From assembly GCA_030280995.1 (NCBI GenBank), contig JASXTE010000017.1:25866498-25930497 (forward strand): a stretch of 64,000 bases of DNA. Direction: 5' to 3'. This DNA is from Hemileia vastatrix (lineage: Eukaryota > Basidiomycota > Pucciniomycetes > Pucciniales > Zaghouaniaceae). The position numbers were made by a program, and so were the translations under genes. The notes below the pieces were generated by a model. It searched no databases. It was given only the letters and a program-made list of their open reading frames with translations, and was not told where the DNA came from. Shown here in pieces: positions 1-10,292 of the stretch; position 1 is the stretch's first letter, and the number at the start of each line of letters is the position of its first letter.

Positions 1-83
1 GAAAACACATATAAGCTAAAGCATCTTCCAAATCAGAGTCAGATTTATAGTAAAGAACTAAAAGAAAAGTAATAGCATTCATT
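1..83 (-). pseudogene. PIF/Harbinger transposase, N-terminal fragment cut by window edge
   Basis: The minus strand reads from an ATG at 83-81 into an acidic Asp/Ser/Glu run (KSDSDLEDALAY) and is still open at the window start, so only 27 codons are visible. The same kind of start (LLLDSD...DSDLEEDF) opens the better preserved Harbinger transposase at 47744 in this window, which is the basis for the call. It sits about 420 bases inside a terminus of the same family that ends at 500. The catalytic DDE part, if present, lies outside. Whether the gene is intact cannot be judged; a short chance match is the alternative. Confidence 0.5.
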
Positions 84-383
84 GTTGAGTGAAGTAGCTT
101 CCTAGTAGAGAGGTGTTTTATTGTTGCCGGTGGAAGGGTTAAGTGATGAGGGAAGTGGGAATTCACCGCCAAATGTGCAGTTGGGGTGTGTAGATAGAAA
201 AAAAACATAAGTGTTCGCCACCAAAATTAAGTAGCATAGAGTGAGGAAAGACTTAAGGATGGCATCAGCAATTATGAGTCATGTGACTTTCTTTCAAATC
301 CATCATGGATGAGATGAGTTTGGGATCATGAATTAGGAATGGAAATTGGGGTATAAGAGGCGGGATAATGCATTATCGTGGAT

Positions 384-419
384 TTCTTATCCACTAGCCC
401 TGGGGCTAGTGGATAAGAA
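384..419. repeat. 36-bp near-perfect palindrome
   Basis: Two perfect 17-base arms (TTCTTATCCACTAGCCC and its complement) are separated only by TG. It lies about 80 bases inside the element end at 500, in the same relative place as the palindromes near the ends of the 47459-51144 element. Confidence 0.85.
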
Positions 420-500
420 TCTTCCGCAATTAATAATGTCTGATCCCGGGAAAAAAAATTTCTGATCCCTAATTGCGGATCCCTGAACATTGATACCCCC

Positions 501-1589
501 TAATATCAAGGGGGACTAACAGTAGAAATGAGGGGGCTAGTTATTCCAAATTATTACATGAAATCCCCATCCAAATATGATTGAAATTGGTTAAGAACCC
601 ATTGAGAAACTTGAAAAAGGATGTGAGATGTGGGGTAACTAAATGCAGTCCTTGTCAGGCGCTTGCACAGGTAAATCCTTGACTATTAGGTGAATTTAAC
701 TGTGGTAGTGAATTAAAGGCACCAAGCTTGAGGTTATTAGTGAAATTAGTGTATATAACAAGGTCAATGCACCTATAAGTAAATTATGACACTAAATAAG
801 CGCCTGTTGCCTATTTTAGTGTGTTTCTCCACAGTGGGAATAGAATGTGGGGTAATTATAGCTTGAAAAAGCTAACTTTTCTAAAAATATAGCTATTCAC
901 ATGGGAAAAACGCAGGCAGTATGTGGCCAGTACACAGAAGCCATTGCTGGCATAAAAAAACCAAATTTGAAAAGTGTTATTTTTATACATTTGAGTAGCC
1001 AAATCAATAGTCCTAATTAAGAAAAATTGATAATTAAAGGCAAATTCATAATATTATTAAATTTATAGTGCATATATTTGACTTTTAAGGGATTTAAAGC
1101 AAATTGCTTGTTTTACACATAAAACAATGAAAACAACAGCTTTAAGTGTACTTAAAAATTATGTATCCTTATGTTTAAGGTTCTTAAGATTAGCTTATCA
1201 TATTTCAACTTAATATTAAGTACATAAGACTTATAAATGGCGGATATATGCTTGTATATATAGTGTTATAATGGCATATATTGTATTTTATCATAATTTT
1301 TAATTATGTAAACAACTTTTGCACTTTTATTTATTGTTCCCATGTAAAGTCCATGTGTTTAACATAATTTATAAGAACTTTTTACTCAGTCCTGGGGATA
1401 TCCAGGCTGACACTTGCCCACCCAAAAAAAATAATAAAAAAATGATAAGTTATACATTTTTTTATTTTATTTTTCAGGTATTCAGAAAATTTGTAGAATT
1501 AAAGCTTAATTATTTAAAGAAATAAAACATAATAAAATGTTATTAGGACTGGATTTTAACCCCTCATATGGTTGAACAGAATTTTATTT
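501..1589. other. AT-rich stretch without a recognisable gene
   Basis: I see no coding signal, structural RNA or clear repeat unit here. Short open frames around 1319-1525 are low-complexity and have no recognisable motif. The nature of the stretch is unknown. Confidence 0.5.
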
Positions 1590-2240
1590 CTGTTTAAATT
1601 TTTTAAGAAGGGAGGATAGATTTACACACAGATCACTATCTAAGAGCCCATGCACACCAACAAATTTGGTGTTCTTGACCGCCAAATTGCATAAAACCTC
1701 CGTAGAAATGCTTCTCAGCCTTCTAGCACCAAGGCGGGCAGTCCCCCCAATGTCAGGAGGCCTGCCTGAGGCGGCCAGACCACCCTGAAGCCAGAAAACC
1801 ACCAAAAACCTCCAAAAATACCCAAAATACTTAGAAAAATCTACTACAACTACCAAAACCCTTAAAACACATAATTAGGCTATAACAACATTGGGACATG
1901 AAATTTAGAGAAAATTTAGCTCATTCTAACGGTACTAAGCACTTAAACTTAAGACTTAAGGTTAGCCCGTAAAACACAAAAAACAAAATTAAACAGCTAT
2001 CTTTTTAAATGAAAAATGAGGAAATAACCCCTTAATACTTAAAATCTGAAAAATGTCATCAAGTCATAAAATGTAGAGAAAACCCGGGGCTATCCAATGA
2101 TAGTACTCACATACCCGTAGTCCCAATATTTGCTGAATAATTCCAGAAAAACATCCAATTATTAAACAATGCCATTTAAGACATATCAAAAAAAAGCCAA
2201 ATAGACCAACAAAGGGCTCCACCAATGTTGGAAGACCACA
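1590..2240 (-). repeat. 3' LTR of element D (5' part truncated or diverged)
   Basis: From about 1590 the sequence aligns by eye with 26790-27422 and with the split copy ending at 40613; all three end in the same way (CCAATG.TGG then GACCACA). On the minus strand the LTR starts TGTGGTCTTCC and is preceded by a purine tract, as expected for a 3' LTR. The outer part seen in the copy at 26363 is not recognisable here, so the outer boundary is approximate. Confidence 0.6.
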
Positions 2241-2250
2241 TCCTCCCTCC
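2241..2250 (-). promoter_or_regulatory. Polypurine tract of element D
   Basis: On the minus strand the ten bases GGAGGGAGGA directly precede the 3' LTR start TGTGGTCTTCC, which is the normal position of a plus-strand priming tract in LTR retrotransposons. Confidence 0.65.
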
Positions 2251-2288
2251 AATTGAGAATTTCCATATTCTCCTTCATCACAACTACC

Positions 2289-2925
2289 ATGTTCAGCTTT
2301 CTTTCAAAATCTGCTTCTGACATGGGTCCTTGCCAATACTGCATTTACAACAATCTCATCTGTACCATCGCACCACTGGCTCATCCCTACAGAACCTCCA
2401 GTGATGTCTGTCAATCCAGGAAGAGAACTTGTTTCAGACCTGGTCCATTTTCCTCTTCAACATCTTCTCCTCCACCTCAACCTGATCCACCTTCTACCAG
2501 CACCAAAAGATCCAGGCCATCCATCCTAACCCCCAGACTGGTCAACAAATTACACCCTTCAAAGAAGAGTGACAACACTGCTTCAACCAGTAGCTCTACC
2601 ATCCCTGGTCCTTCTGATGGTAAGCCCAATACTTCTTCATACTGAAATTCAATCTGAAAAATTTCCAGTTCATTTCCATCCAGACATTGATGATGACAAT
2701 GTGGGAACCATTGAAGCACCCCCACCTAATCCATTTCCCACCATCAAGGACAAATTTCAACATTATTCTTCTCAACAGAAGCATCTCATACTAAACTACT
2801 TCCAATCCACTCCTGCTAGGAATCCACAGGACCTTGAGAAAAGGAAGAACCTCATACAACAATTCAAAGCCAATGCTGAACATTTTGTTACATCTCTTGA
2901 TTCTCTTCTGCCTCTTGAATCATGA
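2289..2925 (+). CDS. Antisense accessory protein of element D, Cys-cluster, one intron, intact
   Basis: Exon 1 is 2289-2619 and exon 2 is 2669-2925; the 49-base intron begins GTAAGC and ends TTTCCAG. Splicing restores one frame of 195 residues with no stop, which strongly supports a real gene. Near the start is GPCQYC then six residues then Cys (C-x2-C-x6-C), followed by two more cysteines (DVC-x6-C), then a Pro/Ser-rich basic linker and a predicted helical C-terminus (about residues 135-195, LEKRKNLIQQFKANAEHF). It starts 48 bases inside the 3' LTR of element D and runs against gag. Position, the GPCQxC motif and the intron match the antisense genes of copies A and B, though overall similarity is low. 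A zinc-binding nuclear role is inference only. Confidence 0.7.
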
Positions 2926-2949
2926 AGATCTCTTGACTTAGAAATAATA

Positions 2950-3704
2950 AAAAAATTCTTGAATCTCTCCAGACTTCCTGAATGTAGCCAATCATAAAAA
3001 AAGCTCCTCAGTTTACAGTCTTGGGGGACTATTCCTCAGTTTTAAGTCTTGGGGGACTAACAGCACTCATTTTATAGTCTTGGGGGACTCAAGACCTAAA
3101 TCAAAAGACAGAACCAGAGATCAAAACATTAAAACCAAAGAAACAAACTAACATTCTGGGGAAACTGTTCTACAGAGCAGCCAGCTCATCAGTTACCCCC
3201 ACACTTGATTTAACTAAATTCAGAGACTCCCCCTTTGGATGCCCTCTGCCAGAATTACACCAACTCCCATTATCAGTTTATAGTCCTGAAGGACTCAACC
3301 AGAGTGTTCAGTTTAAAGTCATGACAGACTTCCCCAGTGTTCATTTTAAAGTCTTGAAGGACTAAAGAACCCATAGAGGATTCATATTCTTGAAATAAAA
3401 TTGTAATCAGCAAGTTTAAAGTCTTGGAAGACTAGCAGATCCAAAAAAGCATAAGCCAAATTCTTGATTAAATCCTGAAAACCAGCCAGTTTAAAGTCAT
3501 AGAGGACTAACAGATCCACAGTAGTAACAAAAATAAAAATCTTGAAGAAATCTTTAAAAAAAAAGAAAAAACAGCCAGTTTTAAGTCTTGGAGGACTAAC
3601 AGAATATCTTGAAGTAGTATCCAACAGTTCTTGAGTTCCACTAGACCCTTCATCCTGTCTTAAAAAAATAACAAAATGGTATCCCCCAGCCAATTAATGA
3701 GCTG
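2950..3704 (-). pseudogene. Element D, minus-strand region with short peptide repeats (left part)
   Basis: The plus strand repeats a short motif like TTTAAAGTCTTGGAGGACTA at least ten times with uneven spacing, each a small imperfect palindrome. On the minus strand several copies read as related peptides (LVLYDFKLAG, LVFQDFKLAD, PPRLKTG). The stretch 3140-3230 (GAACTGTTCTACAGAGCAGCCAGC-like, then CAGTTACCCC) recurs at 23945-23985 across the insertion, tying the two flanks to one family. Stops interrupt the frame, so it is treated as degenerate. Function unknown. Confidence 0.45.
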
Positions 3705-3709
3705 ATCCC

Positions 3710-4515
3710 TGTCACTGGACAACCTACGCACAAGGTCGTGGATGTTCCTGAAAGTGAGATGAGGGGTTTAGAGACTTCTTCGAAGCACAGAGGAATTATT
3801 TAAGGAAGTGATTCGAAGATGACTCAAAGGAAGAGCTACTGCTTCGAGTTATATTCGAGAAGAATCTTAATATATTTTAAGGTAATACTAATATTATTAG
3901 AATCTCACAAAGGGTTGTAACACTCAACAATCAAAAGATTTTAAATTTAGAAATGATTATTGAGGGAAAAATGAAATGTACGATAACAATGATTTAACTT
4001 GCAGTTTTACCACTATTAACTGTAAATACATTTTATAATTTAATTCTAAAGAAAGTCGAACCAAAACCCAACCCTTTTTATATCCTTTACTCCTCCTCGC
4101 ATTGACCTCCTACCCATCTACTATTCCACACACCACAGACCATTAAAAAATACACCCATTACACCTGGACCCTCCTCACTAACATACGTTAACCCCTTAA
4201 TCCTCCACTAACCATTCCGTCCATGCTCACTACCCCTTTTTAATAATTAACAGACTCTTAATAAACCTTTTAGCGTACTATAACACTGACTATTGCAATG
4301 TGCGTTGCTTATTGAGAAAAAGACTAAGACACACTATTGAGAGATTGACTAATTTATATTTAGAGTTTAGACTAGCGCAGTTGAATAGTGAGTACACAAA
4401 GGAAAGTCACAGTTGCTATGGAGAATTTTTTTCTGCGCTTCAAGTATAGATTTAGACCTCTGTATTATTGATTTAATGAGCTGCTTTTGCCTCGAGTGTC
4501 ACGTCGCGTGTGACA
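3710..4515 (-). repeat. 3' LTR of Gypsy copy A (806 bp)
   Basis: It begins TGTCACTGG and ends GTGTGACA (plus strand). The middle LTR of the composite has exactly the same length, 806 bp, once the DNA element and one TSD copy are removed. It is related to the 773-bp LTRs of copy B. The last 19 bases form an inverted repeat (TGTCAC ... GTGACA). Confidence 0.85.
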
Positions 4516-4525
4516 GATGCCCAGG

Positions 4526-4534
4526 TATAAAAAA
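4526..4534 (+). promoter_or_regulatory. TATA box of the antisense gene, copy A
   Basis: TATAAAAAA starts 11 bases past the LTR end and 87 bases before the ATG at 4613. The same box is found in copy B (31266-31274) and in the partial copy (22856-22864), at 98 and 87 bases from the ATG. The terminal LTR palindrome lies just upstream. Confidence 0.6.
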
Positions 4535-4612
4535 GCAAGCTCTGTTGAGCGTGAGACATAATTCCCACACTAGTTTCACTCCCTTCTTACTGTAATTACT
4601 TTATACTTTATT

Positions 4613-5560
4613 ATGTTGAATTGTCCTACCCCAACTCCCACGCCTCCACACCCTAAAGCGGATGGTGGATTCATTACCCGGAAGTATTCCCAAGCTTGCA
4701 CGGCCTACGAATTGATGGAATACTTCTGCGTTGAAAGCACGGCGACACGAGGTCCTTGCCAGAAATGCGAGTTTTGCCGCTGGAGACAAGTGGCATCTGA
4801 TGCATTGCCTAAAAATGTGGACATCAAGCATCGATTTACAAAAACCAAATATTGGTTGATACCAAAAACCAAAGAGGTAGTCGAGGATATTTGGGACGTT
4901 TCAATTGGGGATTATCAATCGGTGGGAGAGACTGAGGAGGAAGTTGAAGATACCGTAGCAACCTGGGTAACCCAGGCCACAAGTAAGAAACAAGGGGTCA
5001 AAGAAGAGGTAGATGAATTAGTTGAAGAGGATGAGGATGACGTCCCCATCTCGAGATGGATGCCAAAGAAGCAACGGGAGGTCATCGAGGATGACGAAGA
5101 GGAGAAAGAAGTGGCGGTGGAAGTCATCCCAAAATTATTCTTAGAAGCTGACCCAATATTCGAAGTAAGTCCATTCTTCTGTTATTTTAAAAATTTCATT
5201 ACTGATGATCTTTTTTTAGAATTCAGATGTCATCGCAGAAGTTCCGATTGTGGAAGCTGCGCCATTGCTGCCAGTTGAGGAAAATCAACCAGTGTTTGAT
5301 TTGAGGGAGGACAATGAAGAGACTGTCGACCAGGTATGGTCAAAGAAACCTCAACAAGGTTGAAGAGCTAGATTCCTCGAAGAGTTAAGTGGTGAAGTCG
5401 ATAAGATTGTTGATGCTTCCTCCTTCGACATGGCCAAAGAATTACTGGAAATTGGGGAAGTGGTACCGGTAGGAGAGGAGGAGGTTTTTGAGAAATGCCG
5501 GAAGGAAATTAGAGTGGTTTTGGAGAAAAAATGAAGAGATTGGTTGAGAGAAAATAAAGG
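4613..5560 (+). pseudogene. Antisense accessory gene of Gypsy copy A, Zn-cluster-like, one intron
   Basis: Exon 1 (4613-5164, 184 codons) is open; a 55-base GTAAGT...TTTTTTAG intron (5165-5219) leads to exon 2. The N-terminus is Pro/Thr-rich (NCPTPTPTPPHPK), followed by a cysteine cluster whose ancestral spacing, pooling three copies, is C-x2-C-x6-C-x9-C-x2-C-x2-C; here the second Cys is Tyr (CTAY). Then come a conserved VEDIWDVSI, an acidic stretch, a basic KKQR/KKRR patch like a nuclear signal, and a helical C-terminus. Exon 2 is broken by TGA at 5361 (CGA in copy B) and a one-base shift near 5530. It lies between the 3' LTR and pol and converges on pol. The first five spacings resemble Zn(II)2Cys6 factors; the last does not. 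Confidence 0.65.
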
Positions 5561-5564
5561 AGAA

Positions 5565-6415
5565 AATTTAAAATGGAAGGGGAAAAGAAAGGAAGAGGAA
5601 AAGAAACTAGAAACAATTTGTATATTTATTTATTTTATTTTGTTGTTTTAAAAAATTTTAATATTTATTTTATAAGAATTTGAGAAAAAAAAAGGAAAAG
5701 AAAAATAAAGAAAGAATATTTAAATTTTATTTTGAAATTTTGAAAGGAGAAAATATATTTAATCAAGAAAAAAATTTAGTTTTAAGTTTTTGAAAAAAAA
5801 TTTTTTTTAAAATAAGAAGAAAGAAAGAAAAAATATAGTTGATTGAAACAATTTTGAAATGAAAATTTAATAAAAAAAATTTTTATTTGTGAAGTTTTAT
5901 TTATTGAAGTTTTTTTTTTTTGATTATTTGAAAAGAAAGAAAGAAGAGAAGAAATAATTTTTTAAAAAAGAATTTGAAAGAAAGAAGTAATTTGTTCAAA
6001 GAATTTTTTTTAAAAAAAAGATTTAGAGGTTGAAGTGAAATTTGAGAAAGATTGTTGTGTTGCCTTTGTGAAGATTTTTGATAATTCAAGGAAAAGAAAT
6101 TTTTAAGGAAAGAATGTATATAGAAAATTTGAAGAGAAAAGGAAAGAAAAGAAAAGAAAATTTAAAGAAAATTTAAAAGTTTTTTATGAAATTTTATTTG
6201 TTTTAAATTTTATTTTATTTTATTTTTATTTTACTTTACTTTAATTTAATCTTATTTATTTTAAAGAAGATTGAAAACTTTTTAAAGAAAAAAGAAGAAA
6301 GAAGAAACGAAAACAAAGAATAAGGAAATTTTTTCAAGGTAAAGATGTTTTATATTTTAAAGAGAAGAAAGAAAAAAGAAAGAAAAGAAAAAAGAGAAGA
6401 AGGAAAAAAAGAGAG
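5565..6415. repeat. Low-complexity spacer between converging genes, copy A
   Basis: About 850 bases almost entirely of A/G runs and T runs separate the 3' ends of the antisense gene and of pol. Copy B has the same kind of spacer at 32320-33290. Open frames in it are composition artefacts. It may hold transcription ends for both genes, but no specific signal can be named. Confidence 0.6.
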
Positions 6416-6417
6416 TT

Positions 6418-7785
6418 TTAAGGTTTTGGTTCAAAAGGATATTTAAGATGAAAAGATTTTTGGAGTTCAGGGGCGTTAGAAACATTGATGGCTGATTCCC
6501 AGGATGTTTTTTCTGAGTCATCGAGGAAGCCTTCCCATTCCACGAGGTATTGAAGTTTCCCTTTACACATTCTTGAATCAAGGATACGGCTTACTTCCCA
6601 CCCTAGATGGTCTTCTACTTTGACTGGTTCCGGAGGAGGTTGGTTCCTGCCCAGGTATGTTTCTCGAGCCAGTTCCAGGAGAGATACGTGAAAAACAGGG
6701 TGAATAGCCTGCCATTTAGGAGGTAACTTGAGTCGAAATGCAGTTTTAGAGACTTCAGAGTCCATTTCGAATGGTCCCAAGTGCCTTTCGGCTAGTTTCT
6801 TTGATGGTCGAGTTGTTAAACTGTTTCGTGTGTCGAGCCATACTCTGTTGCCCGGTTTAAAGGGAGGAGCAGATTGTCAATGTTTATCGGCCTGTTCCTT
6901 GTACCTTTGAGTCACTAATTCCAAATTTGATTTAAGTTCTTCTTGGAGTCGTGATGTGGTTCAAAGATAATGTTCCGCAGGATGATTAGTTCCTACATGG
7001 ATTGAGTTGAATCGAGGATGCCTTCCATAAACAGTTTCAAAAGGAGATTGTCGTGTTGAAGAATGAGTTGAGTTATTATAAGCAAATTTGGCCAATGATA
7101 ACCATGTGGTCCAATTGTCTTTTTGGTAACTGACATACATTCGAAGGTATTGTTCAAGGATTTGGTTGACCCTTTCGGTTTGCCCTTCAGTTTCAGGATG
7201 ATAGGCCGTGGAGAGATTCCTCTTGATATTGAGTTGTAGACACAGTTGAGTCCAGAATGTGGATACAAACAACGAGCCTCTATCTGAAATAATATCATTA
7301 GGTAATCCAAGTTTGGAAAATATATATTCTAGAAACAATTTTGACAAATCTTCTGCTGTAGCAGTAGTAGTGGTTTTAATAAAATTAGACATTTTTGAAA
7401 ATCTATCTACTATTACTAATATAGCATCACAATTATTAGAAAGAGGAAGTTGAGAAATAAAATCCATCATTAAAGATTCCCAAGGTTTAGAGGGAATAGG
7501 AAGTGGTTGAAGCAACCCATGCTTCCGGTGACGGGGAGCCATATTCCTATTACATTCGTAACAAGATCTTATATAGGCTTTGATTTCTCTGGTCATTCCT
7601 GACCAGAAGAAATCCCTTGCTATTAACTGGTAGGTTTTATCAACCCCAAAATGACCAGCTAATGGAGAATCATGTCGACTATTGAAAATCCATAATTTTA
7701 TTTCATTGTTGTCGGGTATGACTACTCTACCTTTGAAAACTAATAGACCTGATTCAATACTAAATCTTTTGGCCCCTTGCTTCAA
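6418..7785 (-). pseudogene. Pol of Gypsy copy A: integrase and chromodomain
   Basis: Integrase (7785-6961) shows the zinc-binding start (HDSPLAGHFGVDKTYQLI then CYECN), then the core with Asp in MMDFISQLP, Asp in IISDRGSLF and Glu in EGQTERVNQILEQ. Downstream in the same frame are VFHVSLLE and a chromodomain (6598-6430: WEVSRILDSR, LQYLVEWEGF) ending at 6418. Two in-frame TGA codons interrupt it (6961-6963 and 6877-6879), and copy B has TGA at both same places. The chromodomain places the element in the chromovirus group of Ty3/Gypsy, where it is known to guide integration to marked chromatin. Confidence 0.8.
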
Positions 7786-7799
7786 GAGTATTTTGTCTT

Positions 7800-9416
7800 T
7801 TAACCCTAAACAATAATTGTCCTTTGACTGAGCTTCAAGGATGTTGGATAGTGGATTTCAAAAGGATTGAATTGTCATCGAATTAAGTTGATGAGTCGTT
7901 AACATTGATTTGTTGAAAATTGATTTCAAATTTGCTGGGTTCTTGTCAGCAAATGCGTCCCCCCGCTGTGGGTAAACGTTGTCCCAACGTGAAACGATAT
8001 CTGGGACAATGCAGTTCTTACCTGGGCGATAGGAAATAGAAAAAGGAAATTCAGACAGAAATTCAGCCCACCTGGCTTGACGCCTGGTTAAGACTTTGGA
8101 AGACATAAAGTATTTCAAAGCATTATGGTCAGTCAGGATTTGAAAAGGACTATCTAAGCTAAGAAGAAAAGAGCGCCATTTTTTAAGACAACAAATAATA
8201 GCTAAAAGCTCTTTGTCATGAATTTCATAATTTAATTCTGCTGCAATGAGTTTGCGTGACTCAAAAGCAACAGGATGAAACAATTTTGTTTCAGGAATTG
8301 AATTGAGAAATGACCCCTGCGATAGCATAATCGCTTGCATCTGTCTTGACTATTGTCAAAGCAGAAGGATCAAAGTGTTGAAGAATTGGAGCTGTTGTGA
8401 ATGCAGTCTTCAATGCTTCAAATTCCTTTTGTGCTGTAGAAGTAAAAACAAAAGGAATATCTTTTCTAAGAAGAGAAGTAAGATTGGAAATAGTTTTAGA
8501 GTAATCTTTAATAAATCTTCTATAGAAATTGGCAAAACCCAAAAATCCTTGTAGGGATTTAACACTTTTGGGCTCAGGCCATTCCAGGACTTTTTGGACT
8601 TTTTGTTGTCCATGACTAAACCATCAGTGGATAACGTAAAACCCCAAAAATTGATTGATTTATGATGGAATTCGCATTTATTGTGCTTGGCGTAGAGACC
8701 GTGATCTCGAAGTCAATTTAGAACCTGTCGAACATGATGAATATGTTCATCTAGTGTCTTCGAGAAAATTAAAATATCATCTAAATAGACGACAACAAAT
8801 TGTTCGACGACATCTTGAAAGATGTCATTAACAAAAGTTTGAAAAGTTGATGGTGCGTTACACAATCCAAAAGGCATAACTAAATATTCAAAACTACCAA
8901 ATCTAGTGCGCATTGCAGTCAGTGGTTTATGACCTTCTGCAATGTGAATAAGATTATAAGCGCCTCTAAGAACAATTTTAGAAAATGAATTAGCACCATT
9001 GAAAAGGGTAAGAAGCAATGACATAGGAGGAACAGGATATGCATTCTTCTTAGTGACTGTGTTGAGCTTTCTATAGTCAACACACAACCTAAGGCTACCA
9101 TCCTTTTTCTTTACAAAAAGAACAGGGGAGCCGGTTGGAGATTTACTGGCTCTGATGAAACCTTTGGCTACATTCTCTGCAATGTAGTCTCGAAGAACTT
9201 TAGATTTTTCCTTTGATAAAGAATAGACAGGACCTGCCGGAGGTACTGGACCTATTAACTCTATTTGATGGTCGTAGGGTCGATGAGGTGGTAACTTATT
9301 GGCCTTGTGGATTGAGAAAACATTGAGGAAGTAATGATAGATTTCTGGTAGAGTTGATTTGGTCATCCTCATCATCTTTGAGAGAATCTGTCAAGGGAGG
9401 ACCAGAATTTGATTAC
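7800..9416 (-). pseudogene. Pol of Gypsy copy A: reverse transcriptase and RNase H
   Basis: The reverse transcriptase part (9375-8713) carries KKDGSLRLCVDYRKLN, MPFGLCNAPSTFQ and the catalytic FVVVYLDDILIFS. RNase H follows (8542-7858) with [20 protein letters not shown] and TDHNALKYF. The frame is broken by stops and small shifts near 8710, 8290 and 7850 that are absent from copy B. Many differences from copy B are TCGA changed to TTGA or TCAA. A MITE separates this part from the protease. The protein cannot be made from this copy. Confidence 0.8.
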
Positions 9417-9419
9417 TTT

Positions 9420-9680
9420 CACCACACAATATGGGGGGCGGACTTGCTAGCAAGTCCGCAACCTTGGACCCAAACTCACCATAGATTGAACACACATTGA
9501 GCTATTGATAAAGGAACCATACAATCAGGGATGAACACCACTCAGCAGAACAGTTTTAGGTGGGTGTTCAAGTAGAGTTCAGTATGGGTTCAGTCTGAGT
9601 TCAGTCTGAGTTCCATCTGAGTTCCATCTGAGTTCAGGTTGAGGACTTGCTAGCAAGTCCACCCCCTATATTGCGTAGTG
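9420..9680 (+). mobile_element. 261-bp CACTA-type MITE, copy 1, TSD TTT
   Basis: The element starts CACCACACAATATGGGGGGC and ends with the complement of CACTACGCAATATAGGGGGT. Both ends contain the palindrome GGACTTGCTAGCAAGTCC. TTT lies on each side (9417-9419, 9681-9683). The uninterrupted site is seen in copy B near 37460. It is almost identical to the copies at 56613 and 60794 and has no coding capacity. CACT-type ends with 3-bp TSD point to the CACTA/EnSpm superfamily. Confidence 0.85.
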
Positions 9681-9683
9681 TTT

Positions 9684-10292
9684 GAGGCAATTTAAATCCT
9701 CTTCAAGTGAAGTCATTGAGCTAGAAGGGTTAGCCAATTTCTCATTTAGAGAAAAATCAGATGCTTTCAAGTCATCTGGCAGAGATTTGTCCTCTAGCAG
9801 GAAATTGTCAGGCGGGTTGTTTAACTCCCTATTGACCTGCATTGAAGAATCAGAAATATACTTAGTGGGTGGGGTGATCAATCCCCGTGTCCAATAAATT
9901 TCAGGATTCCAATGCGTTAAAAGGTCATGGCCAAGAATGATATCGAACATCCTTGGGGCGTCCAAGACTGATAATTCCCACCCAAAGGAGGGAAAGTTTG
10001 GAAAGTTGAAAACCCATAAAACTTTCTTACTTACCCAATATTTGGGTTCCTCTGATTTGACCAAGTAAATTGGAGTTTGATTGATATCTGTATATGTCAG
10101 TTGTAACTTCTTGGCAAAAGATAAAATGACAAAAGAAATTGAAGCTCCAGAGTCTATAATACAACTGAAGGGGATATCCTCCTTAAAAAGAATGAATCTC
10201 AAGCGGTTTAAGGCAACTCCAGTCCTTAAGACATGGAGGTTCTGTGCACTGGGAGAGATAAGATAGTTTGCTTTGCACACAAGTAAACTATC
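9684..10292 (-). pseudogene. Protease start of pol, Gypsy copy A
   Basis: An aspartic protease follows directly after gag in the -1 frame. The active-site motif is CIIDSGASISFV, followed by LGHDLLTHW near the end of the domain. No ATG opens the frame; the most upstream codons continue from the frameshift site at 10298-10304, so the product is expected as a Gag-Pol fusion. The frame then runs into the MITE at 9680. Confidence 0.75.

Larger units (their letters stand above)
1..500 (-). mobile_element. End of a PIF/Harbinger-type DNA transposon
   Basis: The segment ends in GATACCCCC at 500 followed by TA. The reverse complement, GGGGGTATCAATGTTCAGGG, matches the start pattern of the elements at 47459, 51208, 63265 and the end at 41684 (G-rich, then TRTCA, then an AT-rich copy of GGATC.GCAATTA). 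All of these abut TA in the flank. A 36-bp palindrome at 384-419 and the transposase fragment at 1-83 lie inside. The other end is outside the window. Confidence 0.6.

Noticed and set aside
1319..1525. 68-codon plus-strand frame
   Set aside because: Low-complexity, no motif, no conserved context.
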